49,539 nucleotides of DNA from Oxalobacteraceae bacterium (GTDB taxonomy: Bacteria > Pseudomonadota > Gammaproteobacteria > Burkholderiales > Burkholderiaceae_D). Positions 8,924-19,400 of the stretch are shown here, piece after piece. Under the pieces are notes generated by a model, which saw nothing but the letters and a program-made list of their open reading frames with translations, searched no databases and had not been told where the DNA came from. A program made the translations under genes and the position numbers. Positions within the stretch are counted from its first letter, which is position 1, and every line of letters starts with the position of its first letter. The stretch spans positions 1 through 49,539 of the forward strand of contig JAIXXZ010000093.1 in NCBI GenBank assembly GCA_027490465.1, written 5' to 3'.

Positions 8924-10030
8924 ATGAAACGTATTGTCAAAAACGCTTCTCCGCAAGACACCCGCTTTGCCGAAGCGCTGATCGCTTGGCAAAAGCAGCA
9001 CGGCCGTCATCAACTGCCATGGCAAGGTACGCGCGATGCGTATCGCATCTGGCTTTCTGAAATCATGCTGCAGCAAACCCAGGTCGCTACCGTGATTCCG
9101 TATTACGCGCGATTCCTTGAGCGCTTTCCCGATGTCGCCGCACTGGCTGCTGCGCCGACAGAGGACGTAATGGCGCACTGGAGTGGTCTCGGTTACTACA
9201 CCCGCGCACGTAATCTGCATCGCTGCGCGCAGCAGATTGTTGCGCAGCATGCCGGCAAGTTTCCGCCCGATCCCGAGACGCTCGCCTCGCTTCCGGGCAT
9301 TGGCAAATCAACCGCGGCTGCGATTGCAGCCTTTGCCTATGGCGCGCGAGCGGCCATCCTGGATGGCAACGTCAAGCGGGTGTTTTGTCGGGTATTCGGC
9401 ATCGAAGGATTTCCCGGGCAGGTCGCCGTGGAACGCGACCTATGGCACCGTGCCGAGACACTGCTGCCGGCGCGAGACATCGAAGCGTACACACAAGGAC
9501 TGATGGATCTCGGCGCAACACTGTGCACGCGCACGCGGCCCGCCTGCGAGCGCTGTCCCATGCAGTCACGCTGTGTTGCGCATGCTTCAGGCCGCACCTC
9601 GGAACTGCCTGCGCGCAAACCCAAAAAAGCGATACCGGAAAAATCCACCGTGATGCTGGTGGTCGTGCATGAGGGCGAGATACTGATGGAACAGCGTCCG
9701 CCCGAAGGCATCTGGGGAGGCTTGCTGTCGCTGCCCGAACTCAATCGATTGTCCTCAGGCGATTCAGATGTCGATCTTCATGAACAGCTCGCACTAGCCC
9801 TGTCGGCGTTCGGTGACATTGATGACATCACGATGCTCAGCCGTTTCGTCCACGGCTTCACGCATTACCGTCTCTCGGTCATGCCTGTGCAGGTTAGGTT
9901 GATGCAGCGCCATGTCATGGCGGCGCAGTCGGATTATCAGTGGCGTGCGCTGGCACAAATCGGCGAGGCCGCATTGCCCTCTCCGGTGCGCAAACTGCTG
10001 GCGACAGTCAGTGCGACGACAGACCGTTGA
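8924..10030 (+). CDS. mutY: Adenine DNA glycosylase
   Basis: The 368-residue enzyme removes adenine mispaired with 8-oxoguanine. Visible features are WLSEIMLQQTQV with catalytic Glu46, the helix-hairpin-helix LPGIGKSTAAAI, the catalytic aspartate in LDGNVKRV, and the iron-sulfur cluster ligands CTRTRPACERCPMQSRC with the 6-2-5 cysteine spacing of the family. A C-terminal NUDIX-like domain for 8-oxoG recognition follows (about residues 240-365). The start at 8924 is 14 bases after the mutM stop codon; an upstream ATG at 8828 is inside mutM and adds no family sequence. The ribosome-binding site is weak, so translation may depend on coupling to mutM. Confidence 0.97.
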   Translation: MKRIVKNASPQDTRFAEALIAWQKQHGRHQLPWQGTRDAYRIWLSEIMLQQTQVATVIPYYARFLERFPDVAALAAAPTEDVMAHWSGLGYYTRARNLHRCAQQIVAQHAGKFPPDPETLASLPGIGKSTAAAIAAFAYGARAAILDGNVKRVFCRVFGIEGFPGQVAVERDLWHRAETLLPARDIEAYTQGLMDLGATLCTRTRPACERCPMQSRCVAHASGRTSELPARKPKKAIPEKSTVMLVVVHEGEILMEQRPPEGIWGGLLSLPELNRLSSGDSDVDLHEQLALALSAFGDIDDITMLSRFVHGFTHYRLSVMPVQVRLMQRHVMAAQSDYQWRALAQIGEAALPSPVRKLLATVSATTDR

Positions 10031-10043
10031 ATCCTGCGTACAA

Positions 10044-10676
10044 CTACAGAACGCCGTTTTGCTGCAGATAGGCTTCTACACGCAGGATGCGCTCGCTGTC
10101 ATCGGTGATTTCCAGCAGTGACTGCTTTTCATCGTGGTCAATTGGCAGCATTTCACACCAGCGGTTCGCGACCCATCCAGCATGGTCAAGCTGGTGTGGT
10201 TCAGGAAAGGGATTAACGAAGTCACGGCCCGCTTCCGCGCTCGCGCGCTCCAGCAGTTCATCCATCACCACACGCAGTACACGGCTGCACACAGCCAGCG
10301 CGCTTTCACTGTACTCGGTCGTGTTTATTTCGTCAGATGGCAGCGCTTCCGTACGCGCCTCGAGCAGCTGATTGTTTTGCAATCGGGTTTCAAGGATGCG
10401 AAAGCGCGTGCCACCCCGTGTTTGCAGTAGCAGGACGCCCAGCTCCGGCATGTCCCACTCGACGATATGCGCATGCGTGCCGACTGTGTACGGTTCAGCG
10501 GCCATGCCGACCTCGACGCCACTGCGAATCGCGACGACACCAAAGGGCGATTCGGTTTTCATGCACGCGCGCACCATGTCCACGTAGCGGGTTTCGAACA
10601 CGCGCAAGGGCAGCACACCGCCGGGAAACAAAACGGTTTTCAGAGGAAAAAGCGGCAACCAGGCTGTATCACTCAT
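10044..10676 (-). CDS. LON-peptidase substrate-binding-domain protein
   Basis: The 210-residue protein consists of a stand-alone LON N-terminal (substrate-binding) domain: WLPLFPLKTVLFPGGVLPLR, FETRYVDMV, GVVAIRSG and RFRILE are characteristic, and there is no AAA or protease domain. The role of such single-domain proteins is not settled. I place the start at 10676; the longer open frame to 10856 runs into the 3' part of rapZ in another frame. It follows rapZ by 20 bases and is probably co-transcribed with it. The gene is convergent with mutY, only 13 bases away. Confidence 0.88.
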   Translation of the reverse strand: MSDTAWLPLFPLKTVLFPGGVLPLRVFETRYVDMVRACMKTESPFGVVAIRSGVEVGMAAEPYTVGTHAHIVEWDMPELGVLLLQTRGGTRFRILETRLQNNQLLEARTEALPSDEINTTEYSESALAVCSRVLRVVMDELLERASAEAGRDFVNPFPEPHQLDHAGWVANRWCEMLPIDHDEKQSLLEITDDSERILRVEAYLQQNGVL

Positions 10677-10696
10677 CTCGCGCTCGCCGTGTGGAT

Positions 10697-11566
10697 TTAC
10701 TGACCCAGCTCGCGGTGACGTACCAGCACGCGCGCCCGGTCTCGGAAATGCGTCGCCAGTTGTTCCACCATGAACACCGAACGGTGCTGACCCCCCGTGC
10801 AGCCAATCGCCACCGTCAGATAGCTGCGATTGTCGCGTTCGAAAGCGGGTAGCCATTTTTCGACAAAGGATTGAATATCCGTCATCAAGTGCATCGCATC
10901 CGGCTGCGCTTGCAGGAAATCGATCACAGGCTGATCGCGACCCGTCAGCGGACGCAGCTGCTTGTCATAAAACGGATTTGGCACCACGCGGACATCAAAG
11001 ACCAGATCCGCGTCGAGCGGCACGCCGAATTTGAACGCAAAAGATTCGAACAGTAGTGACAAGGACTTGCCCTGATCCGTCTGCAGCAAATCACGTATCC
11101 ACTGGCGCAGCTGATTGGCCGACAGTCCGGAGGTATCGATCAGATGACCAATGCCCTCGACACTCGAGAGCATTTCGCGTTCCTGTCGAATGCATTCCAT
11201 CAGCGTCGGCATGTCGGCGGGCTGGCCATCCGGTGCAATGCGATGCGAGAGCGGATGACTGCGGCGTGTTTCGGAGAAGCGATTGATCAGCGACTCGGTT
11301 TTGGCAGTCAGAAAAATCACGTCCACATGATGTCCCTGCTCTTTAAGCCAGAGCACGTCCGCGGGCAGGTCGGTCAGAGATGAGGCACTGCGTGCATCCA
11401 CCGCGACAGCCAGATTTTGCGCGCCCTCGCTCATGCGGGTGGCCACCAGCGCTCGCAGCAGGGAGGGCGGCAGATTGTCAACGCAAAAATAACCCGTGTC
11501 TTCGAGTGCGTTGAGGCCAACGGATTTACCCGAGCCCGAGATACCGGTGAGGAGGACGATGCGCAT
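10697..11566 (-). CDS. rapZ: RNase adapter protein / nucleotide-binding protein RapZ
   Basis: The 289-residue protein starts [15 protein letters not shown] with a Walker A loop at residues 8-15 and ends with the family signature [11 protein letters not shown] and a basic tail. In enterobacteria RapZ hands the small RNA GlmZ to RNase E to control glucosamine-6-phosphate synthase; in other bacteria its role is less clear and linked to cell-envelope precursors. Start 11566 puts the Walker loop at the usual position; an ATG ten codons upstream is less plausible. It lies downstream of hprK and ptsN in the order common to beta-proteobacteria. Confidence 0.95.
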   Translation of the reverse strand: MRIVLLTGISGSGKSVGLNALEDTGYFCVDNLPPSLLRALVATRMSEGAQNLAVAVDARSASSLTDLPADVLWLKEQGHHVDVIFLTAKTESLINRFSETRRSHPLSHRIAPDGQPADMPTLMECIRQEREMLSSVEGIGHLIDTSGLSANQLRQWIRDLLQTDQGKSLSLLFESFAFKFGVPLDADLVFDVRVVPNPFYDKQLRPLTGRDQPVIDFLQAQPDAMHLMTDIQSFVEKWLPAFERDNRSYLTVAIGCTGGQHRSVFMVEQLATHFRDRARVLVRHRELGQ

Positions 11567-11637
11567 GGCAACATGATAGCGGCTTCGGCGCCGCAAGGTT
11601 TGGAACAGATTTCTCAGTGATCAGATGAGAGGTGCGC

Positions 11638-12576
11638 TCATTCGCCGCCCATCGCCTGCTGCTGTCGATCCATGAACTCGGCGAGCGTGTCGATGCCGCG
11701 CATCTGCAGAATGGTATTGCGCACGGCAGCTTCGAGCAGCACCGCGATATTGCGACCTGCTTCCACCGGGATTACGACTTTGCGTATCGGCAGGCCCAGT
11801 ACTTCCTGTGTTTGCTGGTCCAGCGGCAGTCGCTCATAGTTTTCCTCGAGTGTCTTGCGGCGCACCAGATGCACGATGAGTTTGAGTCGCATCTTGCGCC
11901 GCACTGCCGTCTCGCCAAAAATGGTTCGGATATCCAGCAGACCGAGGCCGCGTACTTCCAGCAGGTTTTGCAGCAGCGCAGGACAACGACCTTCGATCAT
12001 GTTGGGCGCAATGCGCGAAAACTCCACGGCATCGTCCGCGATCAGGCCATGGTTACGCGAAATCAGTTCCAGTCCCAGTTCGCTTTTGCCCAGCCCGGAC
12101 TCGCCTGTAATCAACACGCCCACGCCGAGTACATCCATGAACACGCCATGCATGGTCACGCGTATTGCCAGCTTTTTCGACAGATATACGCGCAGGTAAT
12201 CAATGACTTGCGCCGCTGGCAGCGAGGTGGTGAGGAGAGGAATATTTTTTTCGTTGCAGACGCTGACGATCTGCGGGTGGGCAGGCAGTGATTGGGCGAC
12301 GATGAAGGCGGGTGGTTCCCCGGCGACGAGCTCGCGCGTTTGCGCCGTACGACTGTTATCGGAGATGCGCAGCAGATAATCGACCTCTTGTTGTCCGAAC
12401 ACCTGAATACGGCCAGGGTGAATCAGATTCAAGTGACCGACCTGATCGGCTGCCGAGGTGGCGTCGCCAAAAATGAGACGATCCCTGCCATTTTGTCCCG
12501 CCAGCCAGCTCAGTTTCAGCGCTCTGAGGTTGTCCTCATACAGTTGCTGAATTGACAGAGGCGTATTGAGCGGCAT
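11638..12576 (-). CDS. hprK: HPr kinase/phosphorylase
   Basis: The 312-residue enzyme phosphorylates and dephosphorylates a serine of HPr-type phosphocarriers. It has the Walker A loop [15 protein letters not shown] and the signature [18 protein letters not shown], with His in HGVFMDVLG and the C-terminal family block [16 protein letters not shown]. In proteobacteria it belongs to an incomplete PTS that regulates carbon and nitrogen metabolism rather than sugar uptake. It overlaps no neighbour, starts 17 bases after ptsN and is followed by rapZ. Together these form the ptsN-hprK-rapZ regulatory cluster. Confidence 0.97.
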   Translation of the reverse strand: MPLNTPLSIQQLYEDNLRALKLSWLAGQNGRDRLIFGDATSAADQVGHLNLIHPGRIQVFGQQEVDYLLRISDNSRTAQTRELVAGEPPAFIVAQSLPAHPQIVSVCNEKNIPLLTTSLPAAQVIDYLRVYLSKKLAIRVTMHGVFMDVLGVGVLITGESGLGKSELGLELISRNHGLIADDAVEFSRIAPNMIEGRCPALLQNLLEVRGLGLLDIRTIFGETAVRRKMRLKLIVHLVRRKTLEENYERLPLDQQTQEVLGLPIRKVVIPVEAGRNIAVLLEAAVRNTILQMRGIDTLAEFMDRQQQAMGGE

Positions 12577-12593
12577 TATCGGGAGCGCTGGCC

Positions 12594-13067
12594 TCAGGCG
12601 ACGTTGCGCTCGGCGGGCTGCCAGCTCACCAGCCGCGTGTGCAGGGACTTGGCGTCCGCATCTTCGTTCATCGCGCTTCTGAAATTTTTGTCGGAAAACA
12701 TCTCGGCGATTTCCGAGAGGATTTCAAGGTGCTGCTGGGTCACGTTGTCCGGTATCAGCAGAAAGATCAGCAGCTTGACCGGTTCACCATCCGGCGATTC
12801 GAAAGGGATGGGTTCAGACAATCGTACAAACGCCGCCAGTGGCGCCTTGAGGCCGCGAATACGCCCGTGCGGCACAGCGACGCCCTGACCGAGGCCAGTC
12901 GAGCCCAGTCGCTCGCGTGCAAAGAGGTTGTCGGATACGGTGGAGCGGGCGATCCCGCAGTTGTTCTCGAAAATCAGTCCGGCCTGCTCGAATGCCCGCT
13001 TTTTGCTGGAGCACTCCAGGTCGAGGACCACATTGGTTTCCGGGAGAATCTGGCTGAAATGAGTCAT
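12594..13067 (-). CDS. ptsN: PTS IIA-like nitrogen-regulatory protein (EIIA-Ntr)
   Basis: This 157-residue IIA domain of the fructose/mannitol class carries the phosphorylated histidine in [10 protein letters not shown] (His67). EIIA-Ntr is the last acceptor of the PTS-Ntr phosphorelay and acts on potassium transport and stress responses in other proteobacteria. The start at 13067 gives the family N-terminus (MTHFSQILP); the ATG at 13121 adds residues upstream of a TATAAT element and is unlikely. It is the first gene of the ptsN-hprK-rapZ group. The rpoN and hpf genes that commonly lie upstream in Burkholderiales are absent here; queF is found instead. Confidence 0.95.
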   Translation of the reverse strand: MTHFSQILPETNVVLDLECSSKKRAFEQAGLIFENNCGIARSTVSDNLFARERLGSTGLGQGVAVPHGRIRGLKAPLAAFVRLSEPIPFESPDGEPVKLLIFLLIPDNVTQQHLEILSEIAEMFSDKNFRSAMNEDADAKSLHTRLVSWQPAERNVA

Positions 13068-13097
13068 GACGCGTCGCACTAAAAACAATCGCCCCGA

Positions 13098-13103
13098 ATT
13101 ATA
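13098..13103 (-). promoter_or_regulatory. -10 element of the ptsN promoter
   Basis: The reverse strand reads CACCTATAATTCG, with a perfect TATAAT about 30 bases before the ptsN ATG. The bases around it match those at the H-NS promoter (TCACCTATAAT). No good -35 is visible. Confidence 0.5.
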
Positions 13104-13141
13104 GGTGACTTCCCGGGGCATCTGGGGTCGGTTTGCCAGCC

Positions 13142-13166
13142 CTGTCTTCCCTCAGAGGGAAGACAG
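13142..13166. repeat. Perfect 12-bp inverted repeat between queF and ptsN
   Basis: CTGTCTTCCCTC (13142-13153) is followed after one base by its exact reverse complement (13155-13166). It lies about 40-65 bases upstream of the ptsN -10 and 182 bases downstream of queF. There is no T run on either side, so it is not a standard terminator. It may be a protein-binding site or a transcript-end hairpin. I see nothing else in the stretch from 13068 to 13347. Confidence 0.6.
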
Positions 13167-13347
13167 ATCGCGACAGCCGTTTCATGTATTCGGCGGCTTT
13201 CGCGACATCGGTGCTGAGCATTGCCCGGGCGCCAAATCTATACCTGACAGCCCGGCTTGGCAATCGCTTTTCGAAAAACCGTTGCTTTGCGTGGCGAGGT
13301 TGCCGTGAGCCCGTTCTTGGACCCTGCCCAAGCGCATGGCTGGCGCT

Positions 13348-14187
13348 TCATTGCCTTGCATTTCGTGCATTAAGTGGCATTTTTGACAGCGAAAAATTAC
13401 TGCGCCATGGATTGATGTCAATACCACCGCGTCGGGTATACCGCGCCAGGACCATCAGCTTGGTGGGCTTACAGGTCGTCAACAAGTCCATGAAAATTCG
13501 TTCGACACAATGCTCATGGAATTCCTGATGCTGGCGGAATCCGATCAGGTAGGTCAGCAAAGCCGCCTGATCAATGGCAGGACCCGCGTAGCGGATCTGC
13601 ACGCTTGCCCAGTCGGGCTGATTCGTCACCGGGCAATTCGATTTGAGCAAATGCGAGACCAGCGTTTCCTGCACCGGTGGGGCGTCGGTACTTGCCTTGA
13701 GCCGTGCGGGATTCGGTTGATACTCATCGACCTCGATGTCCAGACGATCGAGCAGCAAACCCTCAAGTTCACCCATGCGCGTTTGGCCGAATGATTCGCT
13801 GGTACTGAGCGTGACCTGCACCGGCGCGCCAAAGGCGGCAGACAGATCGGCTTGCAGCAAAGACTGCACCGCGTCCGCGCCGGCCACGCGCAATTGATTC
13901 AGCGAGTTCATGTACAGCTTCATCGACTTTGACTCGACAATGTTCGGCGAATCCGCCGGGACATGCAGCGTTGCGATGCCCACCTGCGGCTTGCCGCGCA
14001 GGTTGAGCCAGGACATCTCATACGCATTCCAGATGTCCATGCCAAAAAACGGCAGCGTGCCCGTCATGCCCAGCGCAGCGCGCTGCTCGGCGCGTGGCAT
14101 CGCGAACAATAAGCCGGGATCATAGTCATCAGGGTAGAACGATGTCTGACCCAGTGGTGGTTGTGCGGGTGGTTGGCTATTGCTCAT
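13348..14187 (-). CDS. queF: NADPH-dependent 7-cyano-7-deazaguanine reductase
   Basis: The 279-residue length marks the long (two-domain, unimodular) QueF type, which reduces preQ0 to preQ1 in queuosine tRNA modification. The QueF motif with [11 protein letters not shown] lies at residues 85-95, and the nucleophilic Cys185 is in [14 protein letters not shown] with Asp192 close by. The protein ends in the basic block [16 protein letters not shown]. It has the expected start and stands between ilvA and ptsN on the same strand, 66 bases downstream of ilvA. No other queuosine gene is in the window. Confidence 0.97.
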   Translation of the reverse strand: MSNSQPPAQPPLGQTSFYPDDYDPGLLFAMPRAEQRAALGMTGTLPFFGMDIWNAYEMSWLNLRGKPQVGIATLHVPADSPNIVESKSMKLYMNSLNQLRVAGADAVQSLLQADLSAAFGAPVQVTLSTSESFGQTRMGELEGLLLDRLDIEVDEYQPNPARLKASTDAPPVQETLVSHLLKSNCPVTNQPDWASVQIRYAGPAIDQAALLTYLIGFRQHQEFHEHCVERIFMDLLTTCKPTKLMVLARYTRRGGIDINPWRSNFSLSKMPLNARNARQ

Positions 14188-14253
14188 GAATGTCTCGGTG
14201 GTTGGAATAACGAACGCCAGTCAATGGCATTCGTGATCATTCTCGTCTGCAGA

Positions 14254-15777
14254 TTACAAGAACAAGCGATACGCCGGATTATCGCTTTCGTCCCAGGAGC
14301 GATAGCCCAGGGTTGCGAGGAAATCGCGAAAACGTTTCATCTCGGCTCTGGGCACTTGCAGACCCACCAGCACGCGCCCTACATCGCCGCCCTGATTGCG
14401 GTAATGGAAGAGGCTGATGTTCCAGTTCGGTGCCAGACTGTCCAGAAAACGCATCAGCGCGCCTGGACGCTCGGGAAATTCAAATCGGTACATCAATTCA
14501 TCCTGGGCCAGCGCGCTCTTGCCACCCACCAGATGACGAATGTGCTGCTTGGCTAGCTCATCCTGCGTCAGATCAATCGTCTTGAAGCCCTGTTTGCGGA
14601 ATTGTTTCGAGATGCGCTCGGGCTCATCGCGGTTGGCAACCTGTAAACCAACAAACACATGCGCTTCGCGTTCATCGCTGATTCGGTAATTGAATTCCGT
14701 CACCGCGCGCGGCCCGATCAGCTCACAAAAGCGGCGGAAGCTGCCGCGCTCTTCCGGAATCGTGACGGCGAAAACGGCCTCGCGCGCTTCGCCCACCTGA
14801 GCGCGTTCTGCAACAAAACCCAGTCGATCGAAATTCATGTTCGCGCCACAGGCAATCGCCACCAGCGTTTCATTACGCAGCGATTTTTTGCCTTGCGCAA
14901 AACGATCAACATACGCCTTGGCGCCTGCAATTGCCAGCGCACCTGCCGGCTCGAGAATGCTGCGTGTATCAGTAAACACATCCTTGATCGCGGCGCATAC
15001 CGCATCGGTATCGACCAGAATCATCTCATCGACATACTCGCGTGCGAGACGAAAGGTTTCCTCGCCCACTTGTTTGACTGCAGTGCCATCGGAAAACAAA
15101 CCCACATCCTGCAGCAGCACACGACGACCCGAGGCCAGCGAGCGCGTCATCGCATCCGAATCCGTGGTTTGCACCCCAATCACTCTCACATCGGGCCGCA
15201 CCGCTTTGATATAGGCAGCGACACCACTGATCAGTCCACCACCACCGACGGCCACAAACACCGCATGAATCGGTCCCGGATGCTGACGCAGAATCTCCAT
15301 CCCGATGGTGCCCTGACCGGCGATCACGTCCGGATCATCGAAAGGATGCACGAAACACAGCTTGTGTTTTTTCTCCAGGGCTAATGCGTGCTGGTAAGCG
15401 TCCGAATAAGAATCGCCATGCAAGACCACCTCCCCGCCTCGCGCGCGAACGGCATCAATTTTTACGGCGGGGGTGGTGGTTGGCATCACGATCACTGCGC
15501 GACAGCCAAGCGTGCTGGCAGACAGCGCCACCCCTTGTGCATGATTGCCTGCAGATGCACAAATCACGCCGCGTTTGAGTTGCGCCGGTGGCAGATGCGC
15601 CATCTTGTTGTATGCGCCACGCAACTTGAAACTGAACACGCTTTGCATGTCCTCGCGCTTGAAATAAATCCGGTTACCTGTTCGTTGCGACAGATTGGGC
15701 GCCAGCTCCAGCGGTGTTTCTATCGCCAGATCATAGACGCGCGATGTCAGGATTTTTTTAAGGTAGTCAGGCCGCAT
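14254..15777 (-). CDS. ilvA: Threonine ammonia-lyase, biosynthetic
   Basis: The 507-residue enzyme deaminates threonine to 2-oxobutanoate, the first step of isoleucine synthesis. The PLP lysine is Lys51 in SVFSFKLRGAYNKM, the phosphate loop is GGGGLISG, and two ACT-like regulatory domains fill the C-terminal third (from about residue 330; NISLFHYRNQGGDVGRVLVG is the second). This two-ACT form is the isoleucine-inhibited type. I set the start at 15777 (MRPDYLKKIL); the open frame to 16026 runs through the divergent yqaA-like gene and has no family sequence. Promoters for the two divergent genes must lie in the 43 bases between them or inside the coding regions. Confidence 0.97.
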   Translation of the reverse strand: MRPDYLKKILTSRVYDLAIETPLELAPNLSQRTGNRIYFKREDMQSVFSFKLRGAYNKMAHLPPAQLKRGVICASAGNHAQGVALSASTLGCRAVIVMPTTTPAVKIDAVRARGGEVVLHGDSYSDAYQHALALEKKHKLCFVHPFDDPDVIAGQGTIGMEILRQHPGPIHAVFVAVGGGGLISGVAAYIKAVRPDVRVIGVQTTDSDAMTRSLASGRRVLLQDVGLFSDGTAVKQVGEETFRLAREYVDEMILVDTDAVCAAIKDVFTDTRSILEPAGALAIAGAKAYVDRFAQGKKSLRNETLVAIACGANMNFDRLGFVAERAQVGEAREAVFAVTIPEERGSFRRFCELIGPRAVTEFNYRISDEREAHVFVGLQVANRDEPERISKQFRKQGFKTIDLTQDELAKQHIRHLVGGKSALAQDELMYRFEFPERPGALMRFLDSLAPNWNISLFHYRNQGGDVGRVLVGLQVPRAEMKRFRDFLATLGYRSWDESDNPAYRLFL

Positions 15778-15820
15778 GATGGGCTCATTATAATGGACCC
15801 CCCTTCTATCAGAGCGCAGG

Positions 15821-16306
15821 ATGAACGCAGTCATCGATCCCTTGCTGGCAGCGCTTGCGCTTCCCTCGCTCAGTTTGCCAGCGCTATTCCTCATTAGCCT
15901 GCTGTCGGCAACGCTATTGCCCATGGGTTCCGAGCCCGCCTTGTTTGCTGTTGTAAAAGTGAACCCTGCTTTGTTCTGGCCTGCGCTCGTGGTGGCCACA
16001 CTGGGTAACACCATCGGTGGCGCCATCAGCTACGGGATGGGTTTCGGTGCAAAAAATGTGTTGGCGAAGGAGCGCGAATCGCGCTGGTTTGGCTGGATGC
16101 AGCGTTTTGGTCCCAAGACTCTGCTGCTGTCCTGGCTGCCCGTGGTCGGTGACCCTTTGTGCTCGCTCGCGGGCTGGCTGAAAATGCCGTTCTGGCCGAG
16201 TCTGATCTACATGGCGATGGGTAAGTTTCTACGCTATCTGACAGCGACTGCGCTTCTGATGCTGGTGCCCGATGGTGTTTGGCATCGCATACTGCCGTGG
16301 TTTTAA
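15821..16306 (+). CDS. YqaA family (SNARE-associated/DedA-like) membrane protein
   Basis: This 161-residue protein has about four hydrophobic segments: residues 14-36, 47-68, the segment around 105-120 and 128-148. The pattern LPMGSEPALFAVVKVNP, GNTIGGAISYGMG and SWLPVVGDPLCSLAGWLKMP is that of the YqaA family, distantly related to DedA (VTT-domain) proteins, which act on membrane lipids or transport. A specific function is not known. The start lies 43 bases from the divergent ilvA start. It has the expected length for the family. Confidence 0.88.
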   Translation: MNAVIDPLLAALALPSLSLPALFLISLLSATLLPMGSEPALFAVVKVNPALFWPALVVATLGNTIGGAISYGMGFGAKNVLAKERESRWFGWMQRFGPKTLLLSWLPVVGDPLCSLAGWLKMPFWPSLIYMAMGKFLRYLTATALLMLVPDGVWHRILPWF

Positions 16307-16489
16307 GAGGCTGGCATCCACCGTCTTTCGTTGTCTACCGGCCGACCGCAATCATGAGAAATGCAAAGCAACTCAAACTCAAAGCCAAATTAAGCTGAAA
16401 AGCCACAGTCCTTCAAGGGCTTACACCGGTCATTGTGCATGGCCGTAGGCTAGAATGCGTTTTTAGCATCAGCTCTGCTGTTTCCTCAG

Positions 16490-19400
16490 ATGAACGCCCC
16501 CGCAAACATGCACGTTTTGCGCACTGACGCCCCGGAAAATACCGCGCCGGCGCGCTTGCGTGAAATACCGTACAACTACACCTCGTTCTCCGACCGTGAA
16601 ATCGTCATTCGGCTCTTGGGCGAGAAGGCATGGGAACTGCTCGCCGAATTGCGCAGCGCGCGTCAGACCGGTCGTTCGGCACGCATGCTCTATGAAGTTC
16701 TGGGCGACATTTGGGTCGTGCGCCGCAATCCCTATTTGCAGGATGATTTGCTCGACAACCCCAAGCGCCGTGATGCACTGGTCGAGGCGCTTTACCATCG
16801 CTTGGCCGAAATTGATCGCCGCCGTACCGCCGACACGGAGGAGTCGGACAGCGCTGCGGCGCAGACGCGCAGTACGCATGTCGCCACACTGCTGCAGTTG
16901 GCCAAAGAGGCGATTCGCGAATTTGCCGCCGAGTTTCGCCAGACGCAGGAATTGCGCCGCCGTGCGCTACGGGTGCTGGGTCGTTACACCAACAAAGACA
17001 ACATCCGTTTCGATGGACTCTCGCGCGTCTCCCATGTCACTGACGCGACCGACTGGCGTATCGAGTATCCCTTTGTCGTTCTGACGCCTGACAGCGAAGA
17101 AGAAATCGCCGGTCTCGTCAAAGCCTGCATCGAACTGGGTCTGACCATTATTCCGCGCGGTGGTGGCACGGGTTACACCGGCGGTGCCATACCGCTCACG
17201 CCCACGTCGGCCGTCATCAACACCGAAAAACTGGAAGCGCTTGGGGATGTCGTGGTGCAGCAGCTGCCCGGCGCAGCGCGCGAATGCGCCACCATTTTTT
17301 CCGGTGCCGGCGTGGTCACCCGTCGCGTCGCCGATGCCGCTGAAAAAGCTGGCTATGTCTTTGCCGTCGATCCCACCTCGGCCGACGCCTCCTGCATCGG
17401 CGGCAACATCGCCATGAATGCGGGTGGCAAGAAAGCCGTGCTGTGGGGTACGGCGCTCGACAATCTCGCTAGCTGGCGCATGGTAGACCCCAATGGTGAC
17501 TGGCTGGAAGTCACGCGCCTCGACCACAATCTTGGCAAGATTCACGATGTTGCGCTGGCGCGGTTCCGACTCGAGTGGACCCATCCCGCCGAGCGTAGTC
17601 GTGCATCGAAGCACAACGCACCCTTCAAGACCGAGATCCTGGAGATTGATGGTCGCAAGTTTCGCAAAGAAGGCTTGGGCAAAGACGTTACTGACAAATT
17701 TCTTGCTGGACTGCCCGGTGTGCAAAAAGAAGGTTGCGACGGGCTCATCACGTCCGCGCGCTGGATACTGCACAAGATGCCCAAAGCCACACGCACCGTC
17801 TGTCTCGAATTTTTCGGACAGGCACGTGATGCGATTCCCTCGATCGTCGAGATCAAGGCCTACCTTGATGCCGAAACCAAAAAAGGCGGCGCCATACTCG
17901 CAGGTCTCGAACATCTCGACGAACGCTATCTGCGCGCCGTGGGATATGCGACTAAATCCAAGCGCGGTGTGCTGCCCAAAATGGCGCTGTTCGGCGACAT
18001 CGTCGGTGATGATGAAGAAGCTGTTGCCAGAGCCACTTCCGAAGTCGTACGAATCGCCAACACCCGCGTCGGCGAAGGCTTTGTCGCGGTAAGCCCCGAG
18101 GCGCGTAAAAAATTCTGGCTCGATCGTGCACGTACCGCTGCCATCGCGCGCCACACCAATGCCTTCAAGATCAACGAAGACGTTGTGATCCCCTTGGATC
18201 GCATGGGCGAGTACACCGATGGCATCGAGCGCATCAATATTCGTCTGTCGATAACCAACAAGCTTAGACTGGTCGCTGAACTCTCATCTTATTTTGCGCG
18301 CGGTCACCTAAAGCTGGGCAAAAGCGACGATGACGAAGGATTCGAAATACCGCCGGCTGAATTACTCGAGGATCGTGTCGCACAGGCCTTGAGCTTGTTG
18401 GAGTCTGTGCATGCACGCTGGTCATGGTTGCTGTCGCATCTCGACATCCACATAGACAGCGCACGCAAAGAGCTCGCTGAGCTTGGACTCGCACAGCGAC
18501 TCGCCGAAATTGACGCAGCGGCTGCACAGTCCGGCGTGCGGCCTGAATTGCGCGTATTCGATGTGCTGCAGGATCGCAGCATCCGTATTTCATGGAAAGC
18601 CGAAGTGCGCGCGCAGCTGCGCCAGATTTTCAGTGGCGCAGCTTTCAAGCCGGTACTCGAAGAGTGCAGCGCCATACATAAACGTGTCTTGCGCGGTCGC
18701 GTGTTTGTTGCACTCCACATGCATGCCGGTGACGGCAATGTACACACCAACATCCCGGTGAACTCCGACGACTACGACATGCTGCAAACTGCGCATGCCG
18801 CTGTCGTCGAGATCATGGCGCTGGCCAGATCATTGAACGGCGTGATTTCCGGCGAACACGGCATCGGCATCACCAAACTCGAATTTTTGACCGAAGCCGA
18901 GATCGGCGAATTCCGCGATTACAAACAGCGCATCGATCCCGAAGGGCGCTTCAACAAAGGCAAGCTGCTGAACTCCCCCGGGCTTCACGCCGACCTGCGC
19001 AATGCCTACACACCTTCATTCGGTCTGATGGGTCACGAGTCGCTAATCATGCAGCAAAGCGACATCGGCGCGATTGCCAATAGCGTCAAAGACTGTCTAC
19101 GCTGCGGCAAATGCAAGCCTGTCTGCGCTACGCACGTGCCGCGCGCGAATCTCCTTTATTCGCCGCGCAACAAGATTCTCGCGACCTCCTTGCTGGTCGA
19201 AGCCTTTTTGTACGAAGAACAGACCCGGCGCGGCATCTCCATACGTCACTGGGAAGAATTCGAAGATGTCGCCGATCACTGCACTGTCTGCCACAAATGC
19301 CTGACGCCTTGCCCGGTCGATATTGATTTTGGCGATGTGTCCATGAACATGCGCAATCTGCTGCGCAAGATGGATAAAAAATCCTTCAATCCCGGTACCG

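Noticed and set aside
16353..16397. A 14-codon frame (MRNAKQLKLKAKLS) before the DUF3683 gene
   Set aside because: There is no ribosome-binding site and such a short frame is expected by chance.
16967..18154. Long reverse-strand frames opposite the DUF3683 gene, and another at 28863-29978 opposite aspS
   Set aside because: They lie wholly within well-identified genes, follow their codon bias in a shadow frame and match no family I know.
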